Source of the DNA: Lewinellaceae bacterium
GTDB lineage: Bacteria; Bacteroidota; Bacteroidia; Chitinophagales; Saprospiraceae
Assembly: GCA_020636315.1 (NCBI GenBank)
Contig: JACJYA010000001.1
Coordinates: forward strand, 620,001-684,000
Reading direction: 5' to 3'
Length of the DNA: 64,000 bases
Part shown: piece after piece, positions 34,490-42,797 of the stretch
Layout: each line of letters starts with the position of its first letter
How positions within the stretch are numbered: position 1 is the stretch's first letter
Notes under the pieces: generated by a model
Database searches by the model: none
Told to the model about the DNA's origin: nothing
Seen by the model: the letters and a program-made list of their open reading frames with translations, nothing else
Translations under genes and position numbers: made by a program

Positions 34490-35911
34490 ATGAAAAGATT
34501 AACAACCATACTCATACTAACAGGCCTGCTGAGCGCATGCAGCGGCCTGGTGGAGGGCCTCAATGATAACCCGAACAGCCCAACAACAACCTCTTACCAG
34601 AACATCCTGACCGGGGCAGAGGTAGGGAATACCGTTTTTCAAACCGGAGAAACTGCCCGGAAAGCCGGCATATTTTGTGGCTATTATACGGGGATCGACC
34701 GCCAGCACCTAGGTTTTAGTGAATATGCTGTGACCACCTCGGATTTCGATTCTCAGTGGAATGATGTATATGTCGGAGCTCTTGCGAATGCCCTCGCGGC
34801 AGAGCAGGCTGCAAAAGAAGAAGGACTGGAGGGAGTTACTATTGGCGTTACACAGGCTCTTCGGGCGCTTGCGCTCGGTACAGCCACTTCGCTATGGGGA
34901 GATATCCCTTTTGACGAAGCCGGCATGATCGAGGTCGAGAACCCCGCCTTCGAAGGCCAGCTGGCGGTTTACGACAAGCTGCAAAACCTACTGGATGAAG
35001 CCATCAATAATTTGAGCCTTGGCAAGGGCCGGCCAGCCAGCAATTCAGATATCCACTTTGACGGAGATCCGGTTGCCTGGACGGAGGTGGCATACACGCT
35101 GAAGGCGCGTTACTACATGCACACTAAGGAGTACGCCAATGCCTATACGGCCGCCCAGAAAGGGATCAGTTCTCCAGACAATACTCTGGCAACGCCACAT
35201 GGTACTGCCGATGACAATTCCAACCTCAATTATCAGTTTTTTGCCGTTGAAGTCAGGCAGTCTGACCTGGTGACATCCGATTTTATGGCCAGCCTCATCG
35301 CGCCCGACCCGGCTACCAGCCCCGACTTCACCAACTATCGCGGCAATGCGAAAACCAATGAGGCCGGCCGTTACCACTACCTGCTGAACACTACTTCCTT
35401 CGGGATACAACCGAATACCTCGGATGGCTTTGCCGCCCAGGATGCTCCGGCGCCTCTGGTCACCTATGCGGAGAACCTACTCATTCTGGCCGAGGCGGGT
35501 TTTCGCTCTCAGGGGTTCGATACCGGCCTGCAGCACCTCAACGATTTTCGGGCCTGGATGTCCACGGGCGGTTATCTTACCAATGCCGACCCGGCGAACG
35601 TTCAATACGATGCATACGTAGCGGCCGACTTTGAAAATGGAGGTATAGAGAATCCCGATGGCGTCAGTGCAGGCGAAGCGTTGCTGCGCGAGATACTGGA
35701 AGAGCGCTATGTTACTTTCTTCGGGATGGTGGAAGGCTTTAATGATACTCGACGGACGGAAAAGGAAACTACAGTGCGGGTGCCCATTACCCCAAATACG
35801 GGTTCTCAGCTGCCTCAGCGCTTTTTGTATCCGACGACGGAGATCGACCGGAACTCAAATGTGCCGGTTCCGGTCCCGGATTTTTTTGCCCCTACACCAG
35901 TTAATCAATAA
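34490..35911 (+). CDS. SusD/RagB-family surface lipoprotein
   Basis: The 473-residue partner of the SusC transporter. It has a lipoprotein signal (LTTILILTGLLSAC, lipobox Cys at residue 17), then the SusD-like features: DNPNSPTTTSYQNILTG, a helical TPR-like core (VTQALRALALGTATSLWGDI, YTLKARYYMHTKEYANAY) and a C-terminal part with EILEERYVTFFGMVEGFNDTRR. The sequence fits the SusD-like_2 type rather than the classical starch-binding SusD. It caps the barrel and captures substrate at the surface. Confidence 0.93.
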   Translation: MKRLTTILILTGLLSACSGLVEGLNDNPNSPTTTSYQNILTGAEVGNTVFQTGETARKAGIFCGYYTGIDRQHLGFSEYAVTTSDFDSQWNDVYVGALANALAAEQAAKEEGLEGVTIGVTQALRALALGTATSLWGDIPFDEAGMIEVENPAFEGQLAVYDKLQNLLDEAINNLSLGKGRPASNSDIHFDGDPVAWTEVAYTLKARYYMHTKEYANAYTAAQKGISSPDNTLATPHGTADDNSNLNYQFFAVEVRQSDLVTSDFMASLIAPDPATSPDFTNYRGNAKTNEAGRYHYLLNTTSFGIQPNTSDGFAAQDAPAPLVTYAENLLILAEAGFRSQGFDTGLQHLNDFRAWMSTGGYLTNADPANVQYDAYVAADFENGGIENPDGVSAGEALLREILEERYVTFFGMVEGFNDTRRTEKETTVRVPITPNTGSQLPQRFLYPTTEIDRNSNVPVPVPDFFAPTPVNQ

Positions 35912-35919
35912 AAAGGAAG

Positions 35920-36690
35920 ATGATGCATCTAAAGTGGAATGGGAGTATCTGGATACTGCTTCTGGGCATTCTAAGCTGGCCGGGTATCGCGGCACAGGCC
36001 CAGGAGGAGGCGCCCACACGGATACTTTTTGTAGGGAATAGTTTTATCTATTTCAACAACCTGCCGCAGGTGGTGGCGGCGATGGGAGAGCACGAAGGGA
36101 TAGCTTTGGAAACCCGCCAATCGACCGTCGGGGGGTCCAACCTGGAGCAGCACTGGAAAGGCGAGAAGGGTACAAAAACGCGCGCCATGCTCGAAGAAGA
36201 GAAATGGGATTACGTGGTTTTCAACAACCATAGCCTCAGTGCCATCGACACTCCCGAAAGCTTTATGGAGTATGGCCGCAGGTTTGCGGAGCTGGTAAAG
36301 GAAAAGGGCGCAAAGCCGGTGTTTATGATGACCTGGGGATATGACTCCAATCCATTGATGCAGCCGGAGATCACCAGGATGTACAATAAGCTGGCGGAAG
36401 AAACGGGCTCGGGGGTGGTGCCCTGCGGGCCGTTGGTCGCTGAAGCAAGGAAATGGCGCCCCGATCTGGATCTGTTCTTTGATGACAAACATCCGTCGAG
36501 CAATGGCACCTACCTGCTCGGTCTTGCTTTTTACAAGTACTTCACCGGGAAGAGCCTTCAGAATATACCTGCACGCATCACCACCCAAGACCGCAATGGC
36601 GAGAAGTTGTACCTGATCTTTATGCTACCTGAAGATGCCGATTTCCTCCGCCAGCTGGCCGGAGAATACGAATTTGAAACTGCCCAGTAA
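35920..36690 (+). CDS. SGNH/GDSL-type hydrolase (DUF4886-like), exported
   Basis: The 256-residue protein has a signal peptide (IWILLLGILSWPGIAAQAQ) and the SGNH blocks: Ser in ILFVGNSFIYFNNLP, Gly in STVGGSNLEQH, Asn in YVVFNNHSLSA and the Asp/His pair in DDKHPSSNG. The family removes acyl or other ester groups from sugars or lipids; the exact substrate is unknown. It starts nine bases after susD and so is part of the same operon, which suggests the transported substrate is esterified. Confidence 0.82.
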   Translation: MMHLKWNGSIWILLLGILSWPGIAAQAQEEAPTRILFVGNSFIYFNNLPQVVAAMGEHEGIALETRQSTVGGSNLEQHWKGEKGTKTRAMLEEEKWDYVVFNNHSLSAIDTPESFMEYGRRFAELVKEKGAKPVFMMTWGYDSNPLMQPEITRMYNKLAEETGSGVVPCGPLVAEARKWRPDLDLFFDDKHPSSNGTYLLGLAFYKYFTGKSLQNIPARITTQDRNGEKLYLIFMLPEDADFLRQLAGEYEFETAQ

Positions 36691-36715
36691 CCACTAATCT
36701 TTAAAACTGAATATC

Positions 36716-38482
36716 ATGAAGTCAATATATACCCAAATTTTCAGGGCATTTTTCCTGAGCATGGCCCTGCTGGTGAGCCTTACCTCCTGCGAGAAGATGG
36801 AGGACGACGGCCTGCCCATTACCAATGACCTGCGGGTTTTGCAGGTTCGGATGAACGATATGGTGATCGCTTCCGGAGCTACTGGCCAGCCGGTGATCGG
36901 CGAATTGAAATTAGTCTTTTCACACCCCCTGAATACGGGTGCTTTTGAAAGTGCTTTAAAATTGGCGCCTTCTGCCTCCTACAGCATCAGTTATGACGGC
37001 AACAACTCCTTTGCCATTCTGAGTTTTACGGACCCGCTGGCCTATGAAACCGAATATGCGCTCAGCCTGCCCAAAGGCACTTATGGCGCAGCTGGGGAAG
37101 CCAGTATCGAAGACTTTTCCTTCACGTTTACCACTGCCCCTTTCGAGGCGCCTTCCGTTATACTGAGCAGTAGCAGCAACAGCCTGTTTGAGGGGGAATC
37201 CGTTACCATTACGGCAACCCTGGACAATGCCATTCTGGAGGATGCGAGCATGGACCTGGTTTTCGGGGGCTCCGCCACGGGCAGTGATACGGATTATTCA
37301 GTATCGGCAATGAGCATCTCCATTCCAGCCGGCAGTACTACGGGCAGTGTTGAGCTTACCGCCCTGGATGATGCAGAAATTGAAGGGGAGGAAAATATTA
37401 CAGTTGAGCTGGCTAACCTGGTTAATGCTGTTCAGGATGGCTCACAAATACTTGTCCTGAGCCTGGGCGATTCGCCGCCTGCTCTGGAACTGAAAGGGGT
37501 GCTTTCACTCAAAATCGGCGGCACCAGCACGAATGGCCGGGCCATCCATTTCAGGGTTTTGGAAGACATTCCCGACCTGAGTATCTATGGGGTGGGCATT
37601 GCCAACAACGGCGGCGGCTCGGATGGCCGGGAAATTGATTTTCCGGCGGGAACCGCTTCGGCCGGAGATGATATTTTACTGGCCCGGGATATCGATGTAG
37701 CGGGCTTATCCGCGTATTTTGGTGATTGTTATAATGATTTTGACCTCGTCATTGAGTCAGGAGACGTCAATTTTAATGGGGACGACCCGTTTGAATTGTA
37801 TAAAAATGATGTGGTGATAGAAACTTATGGCGATGTGGAGCTGGACGGCACCGGTGAGCCCTGGGAATGGACCGGTTCGTGGGCCTACAAGCTCAATGGC
37901 GCCTGGGAATATGCGGAATTGGATTGTTCTCAAAATTCAATGACCGCACTGGAGTCCGCCTGCCCTTATCCTTTCTGCGTACCTTTACAATTGCAGGGAG
38001 TGATGGCGATTCTCTGGGATGGCTCGGGCACTAATGGCGGCAAAGCCGTGCATGTACGCGCCAACCGGGCTATCACCGATCTGAGCCGTTATGGGCTGGG
38101 GGTAGCCAATAACGGGGGCGGAACCGATGGAGTAGAATTCAACTTCCCAATGATGGCCGCCAATGAGGGGGATCAGATCCTGGTGGCGCGGGAACCACAA
38201 ACCCTGGCTTCCTACTTAGGAAGCTGTTTTGACGGTTTTGATATAGTCGTCCAGACTGATGCCATGAACCAGAACGGCGATGATGCCATTGAACTTTTTG
38301 ATGGGATGACGGTGATCGAAACCTACGGCGACGCCAATGTCGATGGCACCGGTGAAGCCTGGGACTACGCCGGTTCCTGGGGTTATAAAATGGGCAGCGC
38401 CTTTATTTACGGCGGAGTGGATTGCGCCGCGGGTTCTACCTCTACTCAGGGGTCGGCCTGTGTATATCCGTTCTGTGAATGA
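36716..38482 (+). CDS. Surface lipoprotein: Ig-like, Calx-beta and two lamin-tail-like repeats
   Basis: The 588-residue protein has a lipoprotein signal ending in LTSC. Residues ~35-140 form a Big_5/SbsA-like Ig domain (LVFSHPLNTGAFESALKL ... FSFTFTTA), ~145-250 a Calx-beta type domain (GESVTITATLDNAILEDASM, DDAEIEGEENITVEL), and ~257-588 are two copies of a ~165-residue module ending in CxYPFC-like ACPYPFC and ACVYPFC. Each copy has an IANNGGG/VANNGGG loop and a NGDDPFEL/NGDDAIEL segment like lamin-tail domains of surface nucleases and adhesins. No catalytic domain is present, so a binding or structural role is likely. Confidence 0.75.
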   Translation: MKSIYTQIFRAFFLSMALLVSLTSCEKMEDDGLPITNDLRVLQVRMNDMVIASGATGQPVIGELKLVFSHPLNTGAFESALKLAPSASYSISYDGNNSFAILSFTDPLAYETEYALSLPKGTYGAAGEASIEDFSFTFTTAPFEAPSVILSSSSNSLFEGESVTITATLDNAILEDASMDLVFGGSATGSDTDYSVSAMSISIPAGSTTGSVELTALDDAEIEGEENITVELANLVNAVQDGSQILVLSLGDSPPALELKGVLSLKIGGTSTNGRAIHFRVLEDIPDLSIYGVGIANNGGGSDGREIDFPAGTASAGDDILLARDIDVAGLSAYFGDCYNDFDLVIESGDVNFNGDDPFELYKNDVVIETYGDVELDGTGEPWEWTGSWAYKLNGAWEYAELDCSQNSMTALESACPYPFCVPLQLQGVMAILWDGSGTNGGKAVHVRANRAITDLSRYGLGVANNGGGTDGVEFNFPMMAANEGDQILVAREPQTLASYLGSCFDGFDIVVQTDAMNQNGDDAIELFDGMTVIETYGDANVDGTGEAWDYAGSWGYKMGSAFIYGGVDCAAGSTSTQGSACVYPFCE

Positions 38483-38487
38483 GAGGT

Positions 38488-38520
38488 AGGTGAAAGGCAC
38501 TTTAGAAGTGCCTTTCACCT
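38488..38520 (+). terminator. Intercistronic hairpin with 15-bp perfect stem
   Basis: AGGTGAAAGGCACTT and its exact complement flank a TAG loop between the lamin-tail lipoprotein and the next hydrolase gene. It is followed by TTAAAC rather than a long T-run. It may reduce or stop read-through, or stabilise the upstream mRNA. Confidence 0.6.
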
Positions 38521-38536
38521 TTAAACAACAAAAAAA

Positions 38537-39904
38537 ATGAAAGAAAATCAGCTCCTCGGAATCACAATGGCTCTGTTGCTGAATTTGGTGTTCTCCTGTT
38601 CTAAAGAGGACACCCCTACTCCAGCAATCAACCTGTTTTCCGCAACCATCAACGGGAGCTCGCTGGTGGATGGCATGGAGAATGTGGAGCCCGATGCCAT
38701 TCTGGAGCTGGTCTTCTCTGCTTCTTTAGATAAAACTGCTTTTGAATCGGCCCTGTCGATCAGTTCTGCTTCTGACACTCCGGCCCTGAATTTCGTTTAT
38801 CTCAGCCAGGCTTCGAGAGTGCGGGTTGCGATGGAACTTCAACCCGGCACTACCTATACCCTTCGCCTTGACGACCGGGCTATCGGCCAAAATGGAGAGC
38901 GTCTGGAAAGCAGCCTGGAGCGTTCCTTCACCACAGCCGGAGGAGGCGTGATCACCAGCCTGCCGCCCTGCACAAGCGGTACCGGCGATTGCCTCGAAAC
39001 GGTTATGCTGACGGCGGATGGCACGGCCGGTTTTCAGTTTTATTCCAGTTTTCCCATTTATGAACCTATGGCCGAATGGGAAGATCTGCGCGCTGCTGTG
39101 ATCGTGGTGCATGGCGTCAACCGAAATGCAGATGATTATTTCAACTACCTCATGAGCAGCCTGAAGGCGGAAGGTTTGGAAACCAGTACGGTACTGATCT
39201 CTCCCTTTTTTAAAACGGCTGCCGAGGCCGGAGAGGGAGAGTATTACTGGGGCGGGAACGGCTGGAGAGAGGGGCAGGAGTCGGCAAATTCCGCCAGGAT
39301 CAGTTCTTTCGGGGCCGTTGACCAGATAATTGCGCAGTTAGCCGATAAAGCCCGCTTTCCGGTGCTGGAAAAGATCATCGTTACCGGACATTCCTCCGGA
39401 GGGCTTTTCACCCACTTGTTTGCCGCGGCCAACCGGTCGGAGGGCGCCTTCCCCGGGATCAGCTTTGAATACATAGTGGCCAACAGCCAGTATTTTTATT
39501 ATCCGGATGGCCGGCGCATTGACGAAAACACCAGCCAGTTATACATTCCAACCGGATGCACCGGCTACAGCCTCTGGCCAATAGGTTTTGCCATTGTTCC
39601 ACCGTATGTCAGCCAGGCTGATGAAGCCACCTTCAATAATCACTTTGTGAACCGATCGGTCACCTACCTGCTTGGAAATGGCAACGGGCCGGATGGGGCT
39701 TTCAACGATACCGACTGCTTTGCCACCCTTTTAGGATCAACTCGCTACAACCGGGGAGAAAACATGTTTCGATATATGGAATTGGTTTACCCGGGCATAC
39801 ACCGGCATAGCAGGCTTATTGTGGAGGGCATCGGCCATGACGGGGCCGGTATGTACCAATCGGCAGAATTCAGGGAACTGCTGAGGGGCTTGTTGGGAGG
39901 TTAA
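38537..39904 (+). CDS. Surface lipoprotein with Ig-like and alpha/beta hydrolase domains
   Basis: The 455-residue protein has a lipoprotein signal (TMALLLNLVFSC), a Big_5-like Ig domain at ~30-135 (LELVFSASLDKTAFESAL, related in pattern to the preceding lipoprotein), a short Cys-containing linker (PPCTSGTGDC), and an alpha/beta hydrolase at ~185-455. The strand-loop AAVIVVHGVNRNADDYF is the oxyanion region, GHSSGG holds Ser286, and EGIGHDGAGMY is a likely His motif. It is the last gene of the SusCD locus, separated from it by a hairpin. Ester cleavage at the surface is the best guess. Confidence 0.78.
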   Translation: MKENQLLGITMALLLNLVFSCSKEDTPTPAINLFSATINGSSLVDGMENVEPDAILELVFSASLDKTAFESALSISSASDTPALNFVYLSQASRVRVAMELQPGTTYTLRLDDRAIGQNGERLESSLERSFTTAGGGVITSLPPCTSGTGDCLETVMLTADGTAGFQFYSSFPIYEPMAEWEDLRAAVIVVHGVNRNADDYFNYLMSSLKAEGLETSTVLISPFFKTAAEAGEGEYYWGGNGWREGQESANSARISSFGAVDQIIAQLADKARFPVLEKIIVTGHSSGGLFTHLFAAANRSEGAFPGISFEYIVANSQYFYYPDGRRIDENTSQLYIPTGCTGYSLWPIGFAIVPPYVSQADEATFNNHFVNRSVTYLLGNGNGPDGAFNDTDCFATLLGSTRYNRGENMFRYMELVYPGIHRHSRLIVEGIGHDGAGMYQSAEFRELLRGLLGG

Positions 39905-39916
39905 TGTGTATTGAAA

Positions 39917-39984
39917 CTTAAGCGGTAAAGGGAATTTACCGCTTAAGGGTCCACATTAAGCGGCAATTTCCTATTGCCGCTTAA
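39917..39984. terminator. Two tandem perfect hairpins between convergent genes
   Basis: The first has 13-bp arms CTTAAGCGGTAAA/TTTACCGCTTAAG (39917-39947), the second 12-bp arms TTAAGCGGCAAT/ATTGCCGCTTAA (39956-39984), each with a 5-base loop. Arms of both share the TTAAGCGG core, so alternative cross-pairing is possible. They separate the SusCD locus from lpd. Confidence 0.75.
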
Positions 39985-40026
39985 TTTGAGCCTCGAGGGA
40001 ATAATTATTAACAAATAACCTGCAAC

Positions 40027-41430
40027 TCACATATGTATCGCCCGATCATCCGTAGCAGCCAGGGCCGCCTCCTTAAAAGCCTCCGTATAAGTCGGGTGAG
40101 CGTGGCTCATTCGGGCGGCATCTTCAGCCGAGGCCCTGAATTCCATGAGGGCCACTGCTTCGGCGATGATGTCGGCCGTACGCGGGCCGACCATGTGGAC
40201 GCCCAGTATCTCATCCGTTTCCTTGTGGGCGAGTACTTTGATCATTCCTTCAGTATCGGTGCTGGCACGGGCGCGGCCCAGTGCTTTGAATGGAAATTTT
40301 CCTGACTTATAAGGGATACCTTCTTCCTTGAGTTGCTCTTCGGTCTTGCCAACGCCGGCCACTTCCGGCCAGGTATAGACCACGCCGGGAATGAGATTGT
40401 AGTCGATATGGGGTTTCTGTCCGGCGATCACCTCAGCCGCGAATACCCCCTCCTCCTCGGCCTTGTGGGCCAGCATGGCGCCGCGGATCACGTCTCCGAT
40501 GGCATAAATGTTCTCTACATTGGTCTGTAGCTTGTCGTTGACCAGTATGCGGCCCTTTTCGTCAATTTCTACCCCTGCTTTATCCAGGCCGAGGTTGGCG
40601 GTATAGGGGCGGCGGCCGATGGATACGAGACAGTAGTCTGCATTGATCTTAAACTCCTCCTCAGAATCGCGTTTTTGCACCGTGACCGTAACGCTTTTCT
40701 TATTGACCTTTACGTTCGTCACCGCGTGCCGGAGGTGGAATTTCATGCCCAGCTTTTTCAGGGCCCGCATTAGTTCTTTGCTGCAATCACCGTCCATTCC
40801 GGGGATGATGCGGTCGAGGAATTCTACGACTTCCACCTGAGCGCCAAGGCGGGCAAATACAGAGCCCAGCTCCAGGCCGATCACTCCGCCGCCGACGATG
40901 ACCATACTCTTGGGCACTTCCTCTATGTTGAGCGCCTCGGTTGAAGTAATGACCCTTTCTTTATCGTAGTTGAAACTATCAGGTACGATGGGCTTGGAGC
41001 CGGTAGCGATGATCACCTTATCCGTTTCGATTTCCTCCGTTGAGCCGTCTTCTTTGGCAATGCTGATCTTGTGGGGGTCAACGAAGGTGCCGTGTCCATT
41101 AAACACATCGATCTTGTTTTTCTTCATCAGGAAGTTCAGCCCGTTGACGGTTTGCTCCACCACCTCATTTTTCCGCTTGACCATCTGAGGCATGTTGACC
41201 TTCAGGTTCTGCAGTTCTATGCCGTGCATTTCGAATTTTTCTCTGGCATTATGGTAGTGTTCAGAGGAATCGAGCAGCGCTTTGGAGGGGATGCAACCTA
41301 CATTGAGGCAGGTGCCACCCAGGGTATTGTACCGTTCGATGATGGCTGTTTTCATACCGAGTTGTGCCGCCCGGATGGCAGCTACATAGCCGCCGGGGCC
41401 GGAGCCGATAACGGTAAGGTCATATTTCAT
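40027..41430 (-). CDS. lpdA: Dihydrolipoyl dehydrogenase
   Basis: The E3 flavoprotein of 2-oxoacid dehydrogenase complexes reoxidises lipoamide with NAD. The 467-residue protein has the FAD motif VIGSGPGGYVAAIRAAQLG, the redox disulfide GGTCLNVGCIPSKAL, the NAD motif VIVGGGVIGLELGSVF, the FAD segment YAIGDVI, and the C-terminal active-site HAHPTYTEAFKEA. It follows ricT by 12 bases on the same strand. The E1 and E2 genes are not in this window. Confidence 0.96.
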   Translation of the reverse strand: MKYDLTVIGSGPGGYVAAIRAAQLGMKTAIIERYNTLGGTCLNVGCIPSKALLDSSEHYHNAREKFEMHGIELQNLKVNMPQMVKRKNEVVEQTVNGLNFLMKKNKIDVFNGHGTFVDPHKISIAKEDGSTEEIETDKVIIATGSKPIVPDSFNYDKERVITSTEALNIEEVPKSMVIVGGGVIGLELGSVFARLGAQVEVVEFLDRIIPGMDGDCSKELMRALKKLGMKFHLRHAVTNVKVNKKSVTVTVQKRDSEEEFKINADYCLVSIGRRPYTANLGLDKAGVEIDEKGRILVNDKLQTNVENIYAIGDVIRGAMLAHKAEEEGVFAAEVIAGQKPHIDYNLIPGVVYTWPEVAGVGKTEEQLKEEGIPYKSGKFPFKALGRARASTDTEGMIKVLAHKETDEILGVHMVGPRTADIIAEAVALMEFRASAEDAARMSHAHPTYTEAFKEAALAATDDRAIHM

Positions 41431-41442
41431 TGTGAATCAGAA

Positions 41443-42744
41443 TTAATCTTTATTGTTCTGGTTATTGTTGTTGCCTCCTTTCTTTCTGCCTCCACGGCGG
41501 CGGGAGCGCTTATTTCGGTTTTTATCGTCCTGTTTTCCTTTATCAGGGCTTTTGGGCCTTTGCTGTTGGTTGTTGGTTTTGGCCAGGGGAGCCCCTTTTT
41601 TCTTGTTGCCTCCTTTTCTGCGCTTTTTGCGGCGCTTGCGGCGTTTTTCCTCTTCCGGCAGTTCGATAGCACCGGTGACATCTTCGAAATCCATTTCGAC
41701 TTCCTTTTCACCGGCTTCGATGATGGATTGGAGGCTTACCAGGTCGGCGGGTTTTTCCCCTTTTTTGTTCATTTCCCGGATCTGATGGGCCCGGGCGGCC
41801 TCGATGGCGAACAGTTTGCCACGTCCGTTATCATGTTCGTAGCCGTAGTACATGAGGCCTTTGAAGATATCCGTTTTGACCAGGACGGCGGTACCGGCTT
41901 CCGTCTGCAGTTTATCAGCATTCTTGGGAAACCGGTCCAGGGCGTCGAGGTAAGTGTCGAGTTCGTAGTTGAGGCAGCATTTCAGCCTGCCGCACATGCC
42001 GGAGAGTTTAGATTGGTTGATGGCCAGGTTCTGATAGCGGGCAGCGGCGGTGGTTACCGATTTAAAATCGGTCAGCCAGGTAGAGCAGCACAATTCGCGG
42101 CCGCAGGAGCCCAGGCCACCGATCCGGGCGGATTCCTGCCGGGCGCCGATCTGCCGCATTTCGATCTTTACACGGAACTCTTTAGCATAATGGCGGATGA
42201 GTTCGCGGAAGTCCACACGGCCATCTGCGGTGTAATAAAAGGTAGCCTTGCGTTTGTCACCCTGGTATTCCACATCGCCGATTTTCATTTCCAGCCCCAG
42301 GGACCGGGCGATGGCCCGGGCACGGATCATGGTTCGCAATTCGATGCTTCGGGCTTCGGCCAGCCGCTCGAGGTCCCGTTCATTGGCAATTCGGATGACG
42401 TTGTGCAGGATTTCATCTGCCTCTACTTTCTTTTTGCGCATCTGCAGGCGCACCAGTTCTCCGGAAAGTGTTATTCTCCCGAGGTCTAACCCGTTGCCGG
42501 TTTCCACCACGGCCATATCGCCGGTTACGGCGCGGGTATGAGGTGGGTTGCGGTAAAAGCTCTTGCGGGCTCCGTTCTTGAAGCTGACTTCAACTATATC
42601 TAAGGGTTCAACGTCTTCAACATCCAGGGCAGTTAGCCAGTCATAGGTATTGAGGCGGTTGCAACCGCCGGTGGCGCAGCCGCCGTTATTCTGGCAGCCG
42701 TTAGGTGAGCCGTTACTGCTCACGGTACATCCTGTACATCCCAT
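41443..42744 (-). CDS. ricT: RicT/PSP1-domain protein, Cys-rich Bacteroidota form
   Basis: The 433-residue protein has a Cys-rich N-terminus (MGCTGCTVSSNGSPNGC, then CATGGCNRL), a PSP1 domain (VEVSFKNGARKSFYRNP ... YYTADGRVDFRELIRHYAKE), and conserved Cys clusters (GGLGSCGRELCCSTWL, LSGMCGRLKCCLNYEL). In Bacillus the homologue YaaT/RicT forms an Fe-S Ric complex that acts on RNase Y and mRNA maturation. RicA and RicF are not seen here. The C-terminus is a very basic Lys/Asn tail (after residue ~375) that may bind nucleic acid. It lies between holB and lpd. Confidence 0.9.
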   Translation of the reverse strand: MGCTGCTVSSNGSPNGCQNNGGCATGGCNRLNTYDWLTALDVEDVEPLDIVEVSFKNGARKSFYRNPPHTRAVTGDMAVVETGNGLDLGRITLSGELVRLQMRKKKVEADEILHNVIRIANERDLERLAEARSIELRTMIRARAIARSLGLEMKIGDVEYQGDKRKATFYYTADGRVDFRELIRHYAKEFRVKIEMRQIGARQESARIGGLGSCGRELCCSTWLTDFKSVTTAAARYQNLAINQSKLSGMCGRLKCCLNYELDTYLDALDRFPKNADKLQTEAGTAVLVKTDIFKGLMYYGYEHDNGRGKLFAIEAARAHQIREMNKKGEKPADLVSLQSIIEAGEKEVEMDFEDVTGAIELPEEEKRRKRRKKRRKGGNKKKGAPLAKTNNQQQRPKSPDKGKQDDKNRNKRSRRRGGRKKGGNNNNQNNKD

Positions 42745-42797
42745 ATTTCAAATCATTTATGTTAGATGCGGTAGCTGATGCCCTGCATTTTAGCATG

